Below, piece by piece: positions 35,029 to 42,811 of a DNA stretch of 64,000 nt. Source of the DNA: JBQTKD01 sp052389435 (lineage in GTDB: Bacteria > Actinomycetota > Actinomycetes > Sporichthyales > Sporichthyaceae). The first letter of the stretch is position 1; each line of letters begins with the position of its first letter. Under the pieces are notes generated by a model. That model did no database searches and was not told the DNA's origin. It saw only the letters and a list, made by a program, of their open reading frames with translations. The translations under genes were made by a program, and so were the position numbers. The stretch spans positions 10,178-74,177 of the forward strand of contig JBQTIB010000004.1 in the NCBI GenBank assembly GCA_052389435.1. The letters are read 5' to 3'.

Positions 35029-36804
35029 TCACGCCTCCTTGATCTGGGACGGCTGAGGAAGGACGCCTCGGCGGACCCCCAGGTTTTCGGCACTCACACC
35101 GGACCACTTTCCACCGCGGGCGAAGTACGGGATCCGCATGATCAGGGTCACGGTGGGCTTGGTGAACATGCCGATCACCATCACGTCGATGATCGTGGCC
35201 ACGCCCAGGGTGAAGGCGAAGCCCTTCACGTCGGCAACCGAGAAGTAGTACAGGACGCCGGCCGCGAGCAGCGACACGAAGTTCGCCGTGATGATGGTCC
35301 GCCAGGCCCGTTTCCAGCCGTACTCCACCGCCGCCCGGGGCGTTCGTCCGTCGCGGATCTCGTCTCGCATGCGTTCGAAGAACACGACGAAGGAGTCCGC
35401 GGTGATGCCGATGGCGACGATCAGGCCCGCCACGCCGGCGATGGAGAGCCGGTAGCCGATCGCCTCGCCGAGCAGGCAGACGGACATGTAGGACAACGCA
35501 GCCGCGACGACGAGGCCGGTCAGTGCCGCAAGGCCCAGACCGCGGTAGAAGGCAACGCCGTAGAACAGGACCAGGATCACGCCGAGGGCACCCGCGACAA
35601 GGCCCGCCGAGAGTTGGTCGTCGCCCAGGGTGGCCGACACGGTCTCGACCTTGCTCTGGGTGAAGGCCAGCGGCAGCGCGCCGTACTTCAGGACGTTGGC
35701 GAGGTCGGAGGCCTCTTCCTGGTCGAACCCGCCGGTGATCTGCGCGCTCCCGGACGGGATCTCCTCGTTGACGGTCGGCGCGGACTGCACGACGCCGTCG
35801 AGGGTGATCGCGAGCTGGTTGTACGGGATCGGCTGCCCCGCGAGCGCCTTGGTGATCGCCGCGAAGTCCTTGGTGCCGTCGCCGTTGAAGCTGAGGTTGA
35901 CCTGCCAGGCGCCGACGCTCGCCGTTCCGCCGGGCAGACCCGCCTCGGCGTCGGTGACCTGCGTGCCCTGTACGGCGCTGGGGCCGAGGAGGAACTTGCC
36001 GGTGTTGTCGCGGTCGCACGCGGTCACGTAGGCGGAGGCCGGCTTGGTGTCGCCGATCCGGCTCTGGTCCGGCTTGGTGCAGTCGAGGGCGAAGAACGCC
36101 TGGAGCGTCTCCTTGGGCACCTTGGACAGCGGGTTGGCGGCCGCCGGCTCGTCGGCGTCGGGCTTGGCGGACGCACTCGCGGAGGGCTTGGCGGACGCGG
36201 ACGGCTTCGGCGAGGCCGAGCCGCTCGCCGACGGAGCCGGGCTCGGGTCGGCGGCCAGGGCCGCAGTGACGGGACGTTCCTGGTCCTTGGCGCCGTCGGC
36301 TGGCTCCTCGGTCCCGCCGAGGCCTTCGAGGCCGGGAATCTGGCCGGGTTCGGCCGCGTCGCCGGTCGTCGGAGCCGGGCCGGCCGCCTGGATCACGGGG
36401 CGGAAGCGCAGCAGCGCCGTCTGGCCGACCTGGGCCGCGACGTCGCCGCTGTTGTTGCCCGGGACGGACACGACGATGTTGTCCGAGCCGAGGGTCGTGA
36501 CCTCGGCCTCGGAGACGCCGAAGCCGTTGACGCGCTGGCGGATGATCGCCACCGCCTGCTTCATGTTCTCCGAGGTGAGCTTGCCGCCGACGCCGCCTTC
36601 TTCCTCGGGCAGCGGCTTGGCCGTCAGCGTGACCGACGTACCGCCGTCGAGGTCGATGGCCAGTTTGGGCGTGGTGGCTCCGGTCCCGGCCATGGCGGCA
36701 CCGCCGGCGAGGATCACCGCGAACAGCAGCAGCAACATCCGCCCAGGCGGGAGGCCGCCGCCCGGTCGTCGCTGCTTCTTGCTCTTGCCCTTGCTCTTGG
36801 CCAC
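35029..36804 (-). CDS. secD: Protein translocase subunit SecD
   Basis: 591 residues, partner of SecF. The start ATG gives a Lys-rich N-terminus (AKSKGKSKKQRR) and then a membrane helix (MLLLLFAVILAGGAAMAGT). The large outer domain includes LAIDLDGGTSVTLTAK, and a low-complexity Ser/Ala/Lys/Pro insert at about 180-225 (PSASAKPSASASAKP), also seen in related species. Five C-terminal helices carry TLGDDQLSAGLVAGALGVILV and AIGITADSFVVFFERMRDEI, the counterpart of the SecF proton motif. It sits between yajC and secF in one transcription unit. Confidence 0.96.
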   Translation of the reverse strand: MAKSKGKSKKQRRPGGGLPPGRMLLLLFAVILAGGAAMAGTGATTPKLAIDLDGGTSVTLTAKPLPEEEGGVGGKLTSENMKQAVAIIRQRVNGFGVSEAEVTTLGSDNIVVSVPGNNSGDVAAQVGQTALLRFRPVIQAAGPAPTTGDAAEPGQIPGLEGLGGTEEPADGAKDQERPVTAALAADPSPAPSASGSASPKPSASAKPSASASAKPDADEPAAANPLSKVPKETLQAFFALDCTKPDQSRIGDTKPASAYVTACDRDNTGKFLLGPSAVQGTQVTDAEAGLPGGTASVGAWQVNLSFNGDGTKDFAAITKALAGQPIPYNQLAITLDGVVQSAPTVNEEIPSGSAQITGGFDQEEASDLANVLKYGALPLAFTQSKVETVSATLGDDQLSAGLVAGALGVILVLFYGVAFYRGLGLAALTGLVVAAALSYMSVCLLGEAIGYRLSIAGVAGLIVAIGITADSFVVFFERMRDEIRDGRTPRAAVEYGWKRAWRTIITANFVSLLAAGVLYYFSVADVKGFAFTLGVATIIDVMVIGMFTKPTVTLIMRIPYFARGGKWSGVSAENLGVRRGVLPQPSQIKEA

Positions 36805-36867
36805 CTTCTCGCCTTCCTGGTACCGCGTTGTGCCCCCGTGCCGTGGGGCACGCGGTCGGTGCTGGCT

Positions 36868-37212
36868 CTACAGCTTCTTGCTCGACGGTCCGTCGCCGTC
36901 CTGCGGACCGTCCGCGACCTCGTCGCGAGCACCGCCGGTGGCTTCCTTGTCGCCGTCCTTCGGCACAGTGATCTTGCCGACTGCACCGATGGCGAAGCGC
37001 ACGACCACGCCGGGCGAGATCTCAATGTGAAAATCGGTATCGGTCGCCTCGGTCACGACACCGAACATGCCGGCGGTCGTCATCACCTCGGCACCAGGCT
37101 TCAAATTCGCCTTGATGTCGTCCGCACGGCGCTTGCGATTGCGCGCCGGAGCGATGATCAGCAGGTAGATGGCGGCGACAAGCACGCCAAAGAGCACAAG
37201 GTTCGGGTCCAC
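36868..37212 (-). CDS. yajC: Preprotein translocase subunit YajC
   Basis: A 114-residue small membrane protein that associates with SecDF. One N-terminal helix (LVLFGVLVAAIYLLIIAPAR) is followed by the YajC core KRRADDIKANLKPGAEVMTTAGMFGVV. The tail is acidic and Gly-rich, as in actinobacterial forms. It is first of yajC-secD-secF and directly follows ruvB on the same strand (12 bases), so the recombination and secretion genes may share readthrough. GC is slightly lower than in its neighbours near the 5' end. Confidence 0.94.
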   Translation of the reverse strand: MDPNLVLFGVLVAAIYLLIIAPARNRKRRADDIKANLKPGAEVMTTAGMFGVVTEATDTDFHIEISPGVVVRFAIGAVGKITVPKDGDKEATGGARDEVADGPQDGDGPSSKKL

Positions 37213-37224
37213 AAATTGCGGAGT

Positions 37225-38316
37225 CTACGCGTCCGGGAGCGCGCGGGATTCCGCGCACTCGGGCGTGTCGAACAATCCGCCCTGCGGGTAGCCCCCAGCC
37301 CCCATCGGGGGGGCCAGCCCGAGGTGCATCCAGGCGGCCGCGGTGGCCACCCGTCCGCGGGGCGTCCGAGCGAGCAGACCGGCCCGGACCAGGAACGGTT
37401 CGGCGACCTCTTCGACGGTCTCGGTCTCTTCGCCGACGGCCACCGCAAGGGTGGACAGACCCACCGGACCGCCGCCGAACTTGCGGATCAGGGCGTCCAA
37501 CACGGCGCGGTCGAGCCGGTCCAGGCCGATCGGGTCGACCTCGTAGAGGCTCAGGGCGGCGTTCGCGATCGGTGCGGTGACGACGCCGTCCGCGCGCACC
37601 TGCGCGTAGTCCCGCACCCGGCGCAGCAGGCGGTTGGCGATACGGGGCGTGCCGCGCGATCTGCCGGCGATCTCGTGCCCGGCGCCCCCGAGGAGCCGCA
37701 CGCCCAGCAGGCCCGCCGAACGGGTCAGGACCTGCTCGAGTTCGGTGGCCGCGTAGAAGTCCATGTGCGCGGTGAAGCCGAAGCGGTCCCGCAGCGGGCC
37801 GGGCAGCAGCCCTGCCCTGGTGGTGGCCCCGACCAGGGTGAAGGGCGGGATCTCCAGCGGAATCGCGGTGGCGCCGGCGCCCTTGCCGACGATGACGTCG
37901 ACCCGAAAGTCCTCCATCGCCATGTACAGCATCTCTTCGGCGGGGCGGGCCATGCGGTGGATCTCGTCGAGGAAGAGGACCTCGCCCTCCTGCAGCGAGG
38001 ACAGCAGAGCCGCCAGGTCCCCGGCGTGGGTGATGGCCGGGCCGCTGGTGATGCGCAGCGGGGCCTGCAGTTCCGCGGCGACGATCATCGCGAGCGTCGT
38101 CTTGCCCAGCCCCGGCGGACCGGACAGCAGGATGTGGTCCGGCGGACGTTGGCGCAGCCGGGCTGCGTCGAGGACCAGGGCGAGCTGCTCCCGCACCCGG
38201 TGCTGGCCGATGAACTCGCCCAGGTGCTTCGGGCGCAGCGCAGCCTCGATCTCGTGCTCCTCGAGCGCCGCGGTGGCCGCCACCAGGCTTTCCGGGCCGT
38301 CCTGGGCGGGGATCAC
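37225..38316 (-). CDS. ruvB: Holliday-junction branch-migration helicase RuvB
   Basis: A 363-residue AAA+ motor that, with RuvA, drives branch migration. GTG at 38316 overlaps the ruvA stop (GTGA). RPKHLGEFIGQHRVREQL is the family N-terminus; Walker A is GPPGLGKTT (66-74), Walker B VLFLDEIHRM, and sensor 1 is in TLVGATTRAGLLPGPLRDRFG. The winged-helix domain near the end has GGPVGLSTLAVAVGEETETVEEV. All key elements are present. Third gene of ruvC-ruvA-ruvB behind an SOS box. Confidence 0.97.
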   Translation of the reverse strand: MIPAQDGPESLVAATAALEEHEIEAALRPKHLGEFIGQHRVREQLALVLDAARLRQRPPDHILLSGPPGLGKTTLAMIVAAELQAPLRITSGPAITHAGDLAALLSSLQEGEVLFLDEIHRMARPAEEMLYMAMEDFRVDVIVGKGAGATAIPLEIPPFTLVGATTRAGLLPGPLRDRFGFTAHMDFYAATELEQVLTRSAGLLGVRLLGGAGHEIAGRSRGTPRIANRLLRRVRDYAQVRADGVVTAPIANAALSLYEVDPIGLDRLDRAVLDALIRKFGGGPVGLSTLAVAVGEETETVEEVAEPFLVRAGLLARTPRGRVATAAAWMHLGLAPPMGAGGYPQGGLFDTPECAESRALPDA

Positions 38317-38921
38317 GTGGACTTCCCGAGGGTGCGCAGGGCCAGACGTAGAAGTTCGGGCACCTCGGCCTCCTCTCCGGTCTGGGCGGCGACCGCCTCC
38401 CACGCGGTCTCGGCGTCGCGGGCGGACCACCCGAGGTTGACCAGGGCGCCGTGGACCTGGGCGCGGCGCTCGTCCTCGGCGGAGGCGGGCTGGGCGGGAA
38501 CGAGGCTCAACCCGCCGCGCGGCGGTCCGATCCGGTCCCGCAGCTCCAGGACCATGCGCTCGGCGCCCTTCTTGCCGATGCCCGGAACCTTGCACAGCGT
38601 GGCGAGGTCGTCGACGGCGACGGCTGCGCGCAGGCGATCGGGCTCGAGGACCGCGAGGACCGCCTGCGCGGTGCGCGGGCCGATGCCGGTGATGCCGACC
38701 AGGATGTCGAACACCGCTCGCTCGTCGGCGTCGGCGAACCCGTAGAGGGTCAGCGAGTCCTCGCGCACGACGAGGGCGCTGGGCATGGTGGCCTTCTCGC
38801 CCAGGCGCAGTCCCGCCAGGGTCGCCGGCGTGCACTTCAGGCTCAGGCCGATTCCGCCCACCTCGATCACCACGGCGTCGAGGCCGACCTCGGCGACACG
38901 GCCGGACACGAACGAGATCAT
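38313..38921 (-). CDS. ruvA: Holliday-junction DNA-binding subunit RuvA
   Basis: 202 residues. ATG at 38921 overlaps the ruvC stop (ATGA). The OB-fold N-terminus is ISFVSGRVAEVGLDAVVIEVGGIG. Two helix-hairpin-helix DNA-binding motifs are VGITGIGPRTAQAVLAVL and LCKVPGIGKKGAERMVLEL. The C-terminal domain, which contacts RuvB, is RAQVHGALVNLGWSARDAETAW. RuvA tetramers hold the four-way junction flat for RuvB and RuvC. Length is standard. Confidence 0.96.
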   Translation of the reverse strand: MISFVSGRVAEVGLDAVVIEVGGIGLSLKCTPATLAGLRLGEKATMPSALVVREDSLTLYGFADADERAVFDILVGITGIGPRTAQAVLAVLEPDRLRAAVAVDDLATLCKVPGIGKKGAERMVLELRDRIGPPRGGLSLVPAQPASAEDERRAQVHGALVNLGWSARDAETAWEAVAAQTGEEAEVPELLRLALRTLGKST

Positions 38922-39445
38922 CGGTTGCCCCCCGGGCGTTGGGCCGCGACCGCGGCCGCTAGGCGGTTGTTCTGGGCGCCGCGCCACACGTGGCAGATGG
39001 CGAGCGCGAGCGCGTCGGCGGCGTCGGCGGGCTTGGGCATCTCGGACAGGCGCAGGATCCGGGTGACCATGGCGCCCACCTGGGCCTTGTCCGCCCGTCC
39101 GTTGCCGGTGACGGCGGCCTTCACCTCGCTGGGGGTGTGCAGCGCGACGGGGATGCCGACGCGGGCGGCACACACGATGGCGACCGCGCTCGCCTGGGCG
39201 GTGCCCATGACCGTGCGGACGTTGTGCTGGCTGAACACCCGCTCGACCGCAACGGCGTCGGGGCGGTACTCGGCGATCAGCGCCTCGATGTCCCGCTCGA
39301 CCGCCAGCAGGCGCAGCGCGAGGTCCAGGCCCGGGTCGGTGCGCACGACGGTGACGGCGATCAGCGACGCCGGCCGGCCCGGCGTGCCCTCGACGACGCC
39401 GATCCCGCACCGGGTCAGGCCGGGGTCCACCCCGAGCACCCGCAC
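38918..39445 (-). CDS. ruvC: Crossover-junction endonuclease RuvC
   Basis: A 175-residue Holliday-junction resolvase. GTG at 39445 is chosen because GGAGG lies about eight bases upstream and because RVLGVDPGLTRCG is the usual N-terminus; an in-frame TTG at 39469 falls inside the SOS box. The four catalytic acids are Asp7, Glu68 (AVERVF), Asp141 and Asp144 (ADAADALALA), closely matching E. coli positions. It heads ruvCAB and is predicted to be DNA-damage inducible through LexA. It is followed by ruvA with a 4-base overlap. Confidence 0.96.
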   Translation of the reverse strand: MRVLGVDPGLTRCGIGVVEGTPGRPASLIAVTVVRTDPGLDLALRLLAVERDIEALIAEYRPDAVAVERVFSQHNVRTVMGTAQASAVAIVCAARVGIPVALHTPSEVKAAVTGNGRADKAQVGAMVTRILRLSEMPKPADAADALALAICHVWRGAQNNRLAAAVAAQRPGGNR

Positions 39446-39460
39446 TGTGGCGCCTCCAAG

Positions 39461-39478
39461 TCCGAACAAGTGTTCGGA
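39461..39478 (-). promoter_or_regulatory. LexA SOS box upstream of ruvCAB
   Basis: TCCGAACAAGTGTTCGGA is a perfect inverted repeat containing CGAAC-N4-GTTCG, which fits the actinobacterial/Gram-positive LexA box (TCGAAC-N4-GTTCGA) in all but the outermost pair. It ends 16 bases before the ruvC start, so LexA bound here would block the promoter or initiation. ruvCAB is SOS-controlled in mycobacteria. Confidence 0.75.
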
Positions 39479-39586
39479 CCAGGCTATGCGTCGCGACCGA
39501 CAGTTTCGGCGCGCGACACCCCGTCTCTGCGGGTTTGCCGTTCCGGGGCCGCGGCCGGGGTGGATCCGGAGGTGCGGCGCGAGGCC

Positions 39587-40237
39587 CTAGAGGGCCTTGC
39601 AGGTCCCGGAGGAGTTGAAGGCCTCGCGGAAGTCGCTTCCTGCGTCGAACCAGTCGAGCTTGAGCAGGGCCGCGGACAGTTCGGCCTCGGATTCCACGAG
39701 CAGCGTGCGGGCGAGCCCGGTGAAGTTGCGGTCGGTGCTGCGAAGCGCGGCGATCTGCGGGCGGTAGCGGTAGTTGGTCTGCTGGGCGTCCTCCAGTGCC
39801 GCACGCACCTTCTTCGCGAGGCGCTCGCCGTTGGAGACGTCCGGCACGCCCCACGCGGCGGTGGCGGCCAAAGTCTTGTCCAGGGCGGCGTCGACGTCGT
39901 CGACGTAGGCGAGCATCGCCTTCTTGGCCTTGTGCGGCGTGCCGTAGAGCCCTTCGCGACGCTCGGCCCGCGCCTGCTGGTAGCTGGCACCGAAACGCTC
40001 GAGACCGGTGCACAGGTCGTCGGCGTAGGCGTCCACCCGCACCCGCAGCGAGGTGGCCGAGATCGGCGCCGAACCGGCCTGGGCCAGGCTCACCCGCCCC
40101 GGCTCGGCCGGGCTGTCGTCGGAGGCGGCGACGGGCTGTGCCGGCCCCGCGCCCGCGAACAGATCGCCGGGCGCGGAGCACCCGCCGAGCAGGCCAACCG
40201 CCGTCAGTACTCCAGGCACGAGAAGCCGAGCACGCAT
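39587..40237 (-). CDS. Putative lipoprotein of unknown function
   Basis: 216 residues. A signal peptide with lipobox LLGGC (RARLLVPGVLTAVGLLGGCSAPG) indicates anchoring to the outer face of the membrane. After a short Ala/Pro/Ser linker, the mature part is helical with conserved-looking segments AYADDLCTGLERFGASYQQAR, LAYVDDVDAALDKTLAATAAWG and KVRAALEDAQQTNYRYRPQI. Two Cys (in DLCTG and the C-terminal GTCKAL) could pair. I do not recognise a family. It lies alone between ruvC and yebC, on the same strand. Confidence 0.8.
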   Translation of the reverse strand: MRARLLVPGVLTAVGLLGGCSAPGDLFAGAGPAQPVAASDDSPAEPGRVSLAQAGSAPISATSLRVRVDAYADDLCTGLERFGASYQQARAERREGLYGTPHKAKKAMLAYVDDVDAALDKTLAATAAWGVPDVSNGERLAKKVRAALEDAQQTNYRYRPQIAALRSTDRNFTGLARTLLVESEAELSAALLKLDWFDAGSDFREAFNSSGTCKAL

Positions 40238-40404
40238 GGTGTCCCCCCATGGACGATGCGAAAACAGTGATCACGACGCTAGACGCACACGTCCCAAACG
40301 CACCACACGCATCAGACCCCAACAGGGTCAAACCATCCGAAAGACCACGTCTCCCGCTCGCGCCCGCCGCCCCGCCGCCGCCCTGCCGCCTCCCCGCCCC
40401 GCCC

Positions 40405-40484
40405 GCTTCACTCGTCGGCGTAGCGCCTCACCCGTCGAGGATCGCGTCCCGGCGCGAGTGAAGTGGCACGGCGACGAGTGAAGC
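40405..40484. repeat. Palindromic repeat with GCTTCACTCGTCG arms, copy 1
   Basis: GCTTCACTCGTCG (40405-40417) and its exact complement CGACGAGTGAAGC (40472-40484) frame a 54-base interior that holds further weak half-sites (CCTCACCCGTCG, GCGAGTGAAG). It lies just after the yebC stop (yebC is on the minus strand and ends at 40493). A related element sits at 54259-54343. It may serve as a terminator or belong to a REP-like family. Confidence 0.75.
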
Positions 40485-40492
40485 CGCGGGGT

Positions 40493-41245
40493 CTAGGCGT
40501 CGATGAGGGCCATGATCTCGTCGGAGACGTCGAAGTTGGCGTAGACGTTCTGGACGTCGTCGAGGTCCTCTAGGGCGTCGATGAGCTTGAAGACCTTGCG
40601 GGCGGTGTCCTCGTCGATCTCGACGTTGACGCTCGGGACGAAGCTCGCGTCGGCGGACTCGTAGTCGATGCCCGCGTCCTGCAGGGCGGTGCGGACCGCG
40701 ACCATGTCCCGGGGCTCGCTGATGACCTCGAAGGCCTCGCCGAGGTTGTTGACCTCCTCCGCGCCGGCTTCGAGGACGGCCATGAGGACGTCGTCCTCGT
40801 TCAGGCCCGCGGCCGGGACGATCACGACGCCCTTGCGGTTGAACATGAAGGAAACCGAGCCCGGGTCGGCCATCGTGCCGTGGTTGCGGGTGACCGCGAC
40901 GCGGACCTCGGAGGCCGCGCGGTTGCGGTTGTCGGTCAGGCACTCGATCAGGACGGCGACGCCGTTGGGGCCGTAGCCCTCGTACATGATCGTCTGCCAG
41001 TCGGCGCCGCCGGTCTCGGCGCCGGAGCCGCGCTTGACGGCGTTGGTGATGTTGTCGTTGGGGACCGAGGACTTCTTCGCCTTCTGAATGGCGTCGAACA
41101 GCGTCGGGTTGCCCGCCGGGTCGCCGCCGCCGGTGCGCGCCGCGACCTCGATGTTCTTGATCAGCTTCGCGAACATCTTGCCGCGCTTGGCGTCGATGAC
41201 GGCCTTCTTGTGCTTGGTCGTCGCCCATTTTGAGTGGCCAGACAT
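40493..41245 (-). CDS. yebC: YebC/PmpR-family DNA-binding regulator / translation factor
   Basis: A 250-residue protein of the TACO1/YebC family, linked to translation of proline-rich stretches and formerly called a transcriptional regulator. ATG at 41245 with GGAG upstream gives SGHSKWATTKHKKAVIDAKRGKMFAK, the invariant start. Later blocks are GGGDPAGNPTLFDAIQKAKK, VPNDNITNAVKRG, YEGYGPNGVAVLIECLTDNRNR and GSVSFMFNRKGV. The domain order and length are standard. It is located between pdxT and ruvC, as in most actinobacteria. Confidence 0.96.
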   Translation of the reverse strand: MSGHSKWATTKHKKAVIDAKRGKMFAKLIKNIEVAARTGGGDPAGNPTLFDAIQKAKKSSVPNDNITNAVKRGSGAETGGADWQTIMYEGYGPNGVAVLIECLTDNRNRAASEVRVAVTRNHGTMADPGSVSFMFNRKGVVIVPAAGLNEDDVLMAVLEAGAEEVNNLGEAFEVISEPRDMVAVRTALQDAGIDYESADASFVPSVNVEIDEDTARKVFKLIDALEDLDDVQNVYANFDVSDEIMALIDA

Positions 41246-41511
41246 GACGCTGCGCTCCTGCGGTCTCGATTGGCGCGGAGGAACCGGGTGCCCCCGCCCG
41301 CGAATTCTAACGAGCGGGCCCGATGCGCCCGGTGGCGGACGTCGGCGCGGCCCGCCCGCCCGGGGCCTCCCAACCGACGTGGTGCCCGCACCACACTTCC
41401 TCGGACACCCCGACCCGCACGGGTCGGCGCAGCCGGGGCGTCCGGACAGAGGTGGCACCGGGACCGCGTTTCCTCGGACACTCGGGCCGGCGCGGTGGGA
41501 CCGACGCAGCG

Positions 41512-42111
41512 TCAGATGCCGCGCACCAGTGCCACGAAATAGCGGTGGACCCGGTCGTCGCCGGTGAGCTCGGGATGGAAGCTGGTCGCGAGCAGCGGCC
41601 CCTGCCGCACCGCGACGATGCGCTCCCGCACCGATGCGAGCACCTCGACGTCCCGGCCGACGGACTGGACGTCCGGCGCGCGGATGAACACGGCGCGCAG
41701 GGGGTCGGGGTCGGCGGCGAAGCTCAGGTCGGTCTCGAAGGAGTCGACCTGACGCCCGAAGGCGTTGCGCCGTACGACGACGTCGAGCCCGCCGATCGTC
41801 TCCTGACCCTCGATGCCGTCGACGATCCGATCGGCCAGCAGGATCATCCCCGCGCAGGAACCGTAGACGGGCAGGCCCCGCTTCACCGCCCGGCGCAGCG
41901 GTTCGAGCAGGTCGAAGGCGGCAGCGAGTTTGACGATCGTCGTGGACTCCCCACCCGGGAGCACCAGCCCGTCGACGGCGGCCAGTTCGCTGCTGCGGCG
42001 CACCGGGACGGCCCGTGCCCCGGCGGATTCGAGCAGGGCCACGTGCTCCCGCACGTCGCCCTGCAGTGCCAGCACTCCGATCGTGGGCCGGCGGTCGGTC
42101 GTGCCGCTCAC
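41512..42111 (-). CDS. pdxT: Pyridoxal 5'-phosphate synthase glutaminase subunit PdxT
   Basis: A 199-residue class I glutamine amidotransferase that feeds ammonia to PdxS for vitamin B6 synthesis. GTG at 42111 overlaps the stop of the toxin gene (GTGA). The core is TIGVLALQGDVREHVALLES, DGLVLPGGESTT, and GSCAGMILLA with nucleophile Cys86; the His-Glu pair is in SFHPELTGD. It is separated from its partner pdxS by a toxin-antitoxin pair, whereas the two are usually adjacent. The toxin stop is coupled to its start, so pdxT expression may depend on that module's transcript. Confidence 0.96.
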   Translation of the reverse strand: MSGTTDRRPTIGVLALQGDVREHVALLESAGARAVPVRRSSELAAVDGLVLPGGESTTIVKLAAAFDLLEPLRRAVKRGLPVYGSCAGMILLADRIVDGIEGQETIGGLDVVVRRNAFGRQVDSFETDLSFAADPDPLRAVFIRAPDVQSVGRDVEVLASVRERIVAVRQGPLLATSFHPELTGDDRVHRYFVALVRGI

Positions 42112-42506
42112 GCCGTGATGCGTTCGATGCCGGCGACCGCGTCGAAGCCGCGGTCGAAGCTGAGGATCCGCTCGATGCCCGCCTGCCGCATGACCGCGAG
42201 GTGCAGGGCGTCGCGCGCGGACAGTGTGGGGTGGGCGTTGGCCAGGTCCCTCGCCGCGTCCAGATGTGGCCGCTCGATCGGCAGGACCGCCTCGGCCAGA
42301 GCGTCGAGGGTGTCGAAGGCGATGGTGATGCTGGACTGGCGCCGGATCGCGAGGTAGCGGTGCAGGATCTCCTGGTAGACCTCCACGTCGGTGACCATCC
42401 GGTCGCCGTTGCCGACCAGGCGGCGCACCACCGCTGCCACGTGGGCCCTGCGGGCGTCGTCGTCGCCGACGAGGTACATCGGGATGTTCGAGTCCAGGAA
42501 GATCAC
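42108..42506 (-). CDS. vapC: PIN-domain toxin ribonuclease (VapC-like)
   Basis: 132 residues from GTG at 42506, overlapping the antitoxin stop by four bases, and itself overlapping the pdxT start by four. PIN acids are Asp5 (FLDSNIPMYL), Glu46 (EVYQEILHRY), Asp99 (SARDALHLAVM) and Asp118/Asp122 (SFDRGFDAV). The D-N start and ARDALHLA block place it in the VapC group that cuts structured RNA. Its position between pdxS and pdxT, coupled in translation to both neighbours, is unusual. Toxicity is inferred. Confidence 0.92.
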   Translation of the reverse strand: MIFLDSNIPMYLVGDDDARRAHVAAVVRRLVGNGDRMVTDVEVYQEILHRYLAIRRQSSITIAFDTLDALAEAVLPIERPHLDAARDLANAHPTLSARDALHLAVMRQAGIERILSFDRGFDAVAGIERITA

Positions 42507-42772
42507 GGCAGGTCGGGCAGCCAGTCGGCCCGACGCGCGGCGTCGATCTCCTCGAGCATCTGCTCGATGTCGACCTCGGGACCGCCGTTGTAGGCGACGG
42601 CACGTTGAATCGCGGCGAGCTTGCGCTCGACGTCCCCGGTCGAGCGCGACCGCTCCGCGGCCCGCAGGGTTTGGCGCACCCACTCGGACAGCGTCAGCCC
42701 CTCGCGTTCGGCGACGGCGCCGAAACGTTCGAGTTCGGCGTCGTCGACGACGACCTGCAAGCGCTTACTCAC
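42503..42772 (-). CDS. vapB: Ribbon-helix-helix antitoxin (VapB-like)
   Basis: An 89-residue partner of the PIN toxin. The N-terminus KRLQVVVDDAELERFGAVAEREGLTLSEWVRQTLRAA is a ribbon-helix-helix DNA-binding domain, a different fold from the two Phd-type antitoxins elsewhere in the window. The C-terminus (EVDIEQMLEEIDAARRADWLP) is the acidic toxin-binding arm. GTG at 42772 has no ribosome site but lies six bases after the hexamer TATACT, so the mRNA is probably leaderless. The next gene upstream, pdxS, is in the same direction. Confidence 0.9.
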   Translation of the reverse strand: MSKRLQVVVDDAELERFGAVAEREGLTLSEWVRQTLRAAERSRSTGDVERKLAAIQRAVAYNGGPEVDIEQMLEEIDAARRADWLPDLP

Positions 42773-42778
42773 CCCGGT

Positions 42779-42784
42779 AGTATA
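42779..42784 (-). promoter_or_regulatory. -10 box of a leaderless vapBC promoter
   Basis: On the minus strand TATACT is followed after six bases by the vapB start GTG (42772). This is the expected spacing for a leaderless transcript starting at the G. It would give the toxin-antitoxin pair, and possibly pdxT beyond it, a promoter of its own. No clear -35 was found. Confidence 0.55.
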
Positions 42785-42811
42785 ACCGACTCGCCCCCGG
42801 GGTAGGGCTGG

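Noticed and set aside
33574..38745. Very long plus-strand open frame of about 1,700 codons across apt, secF, secD, yajC and ruvB
   Set aside because: It lies antisense to five well-recognised genes, its translation is His/Asp/Arg/Gly-rich shadow sequence without motifs, and stop-poor antisense frames are expected at this GC content.
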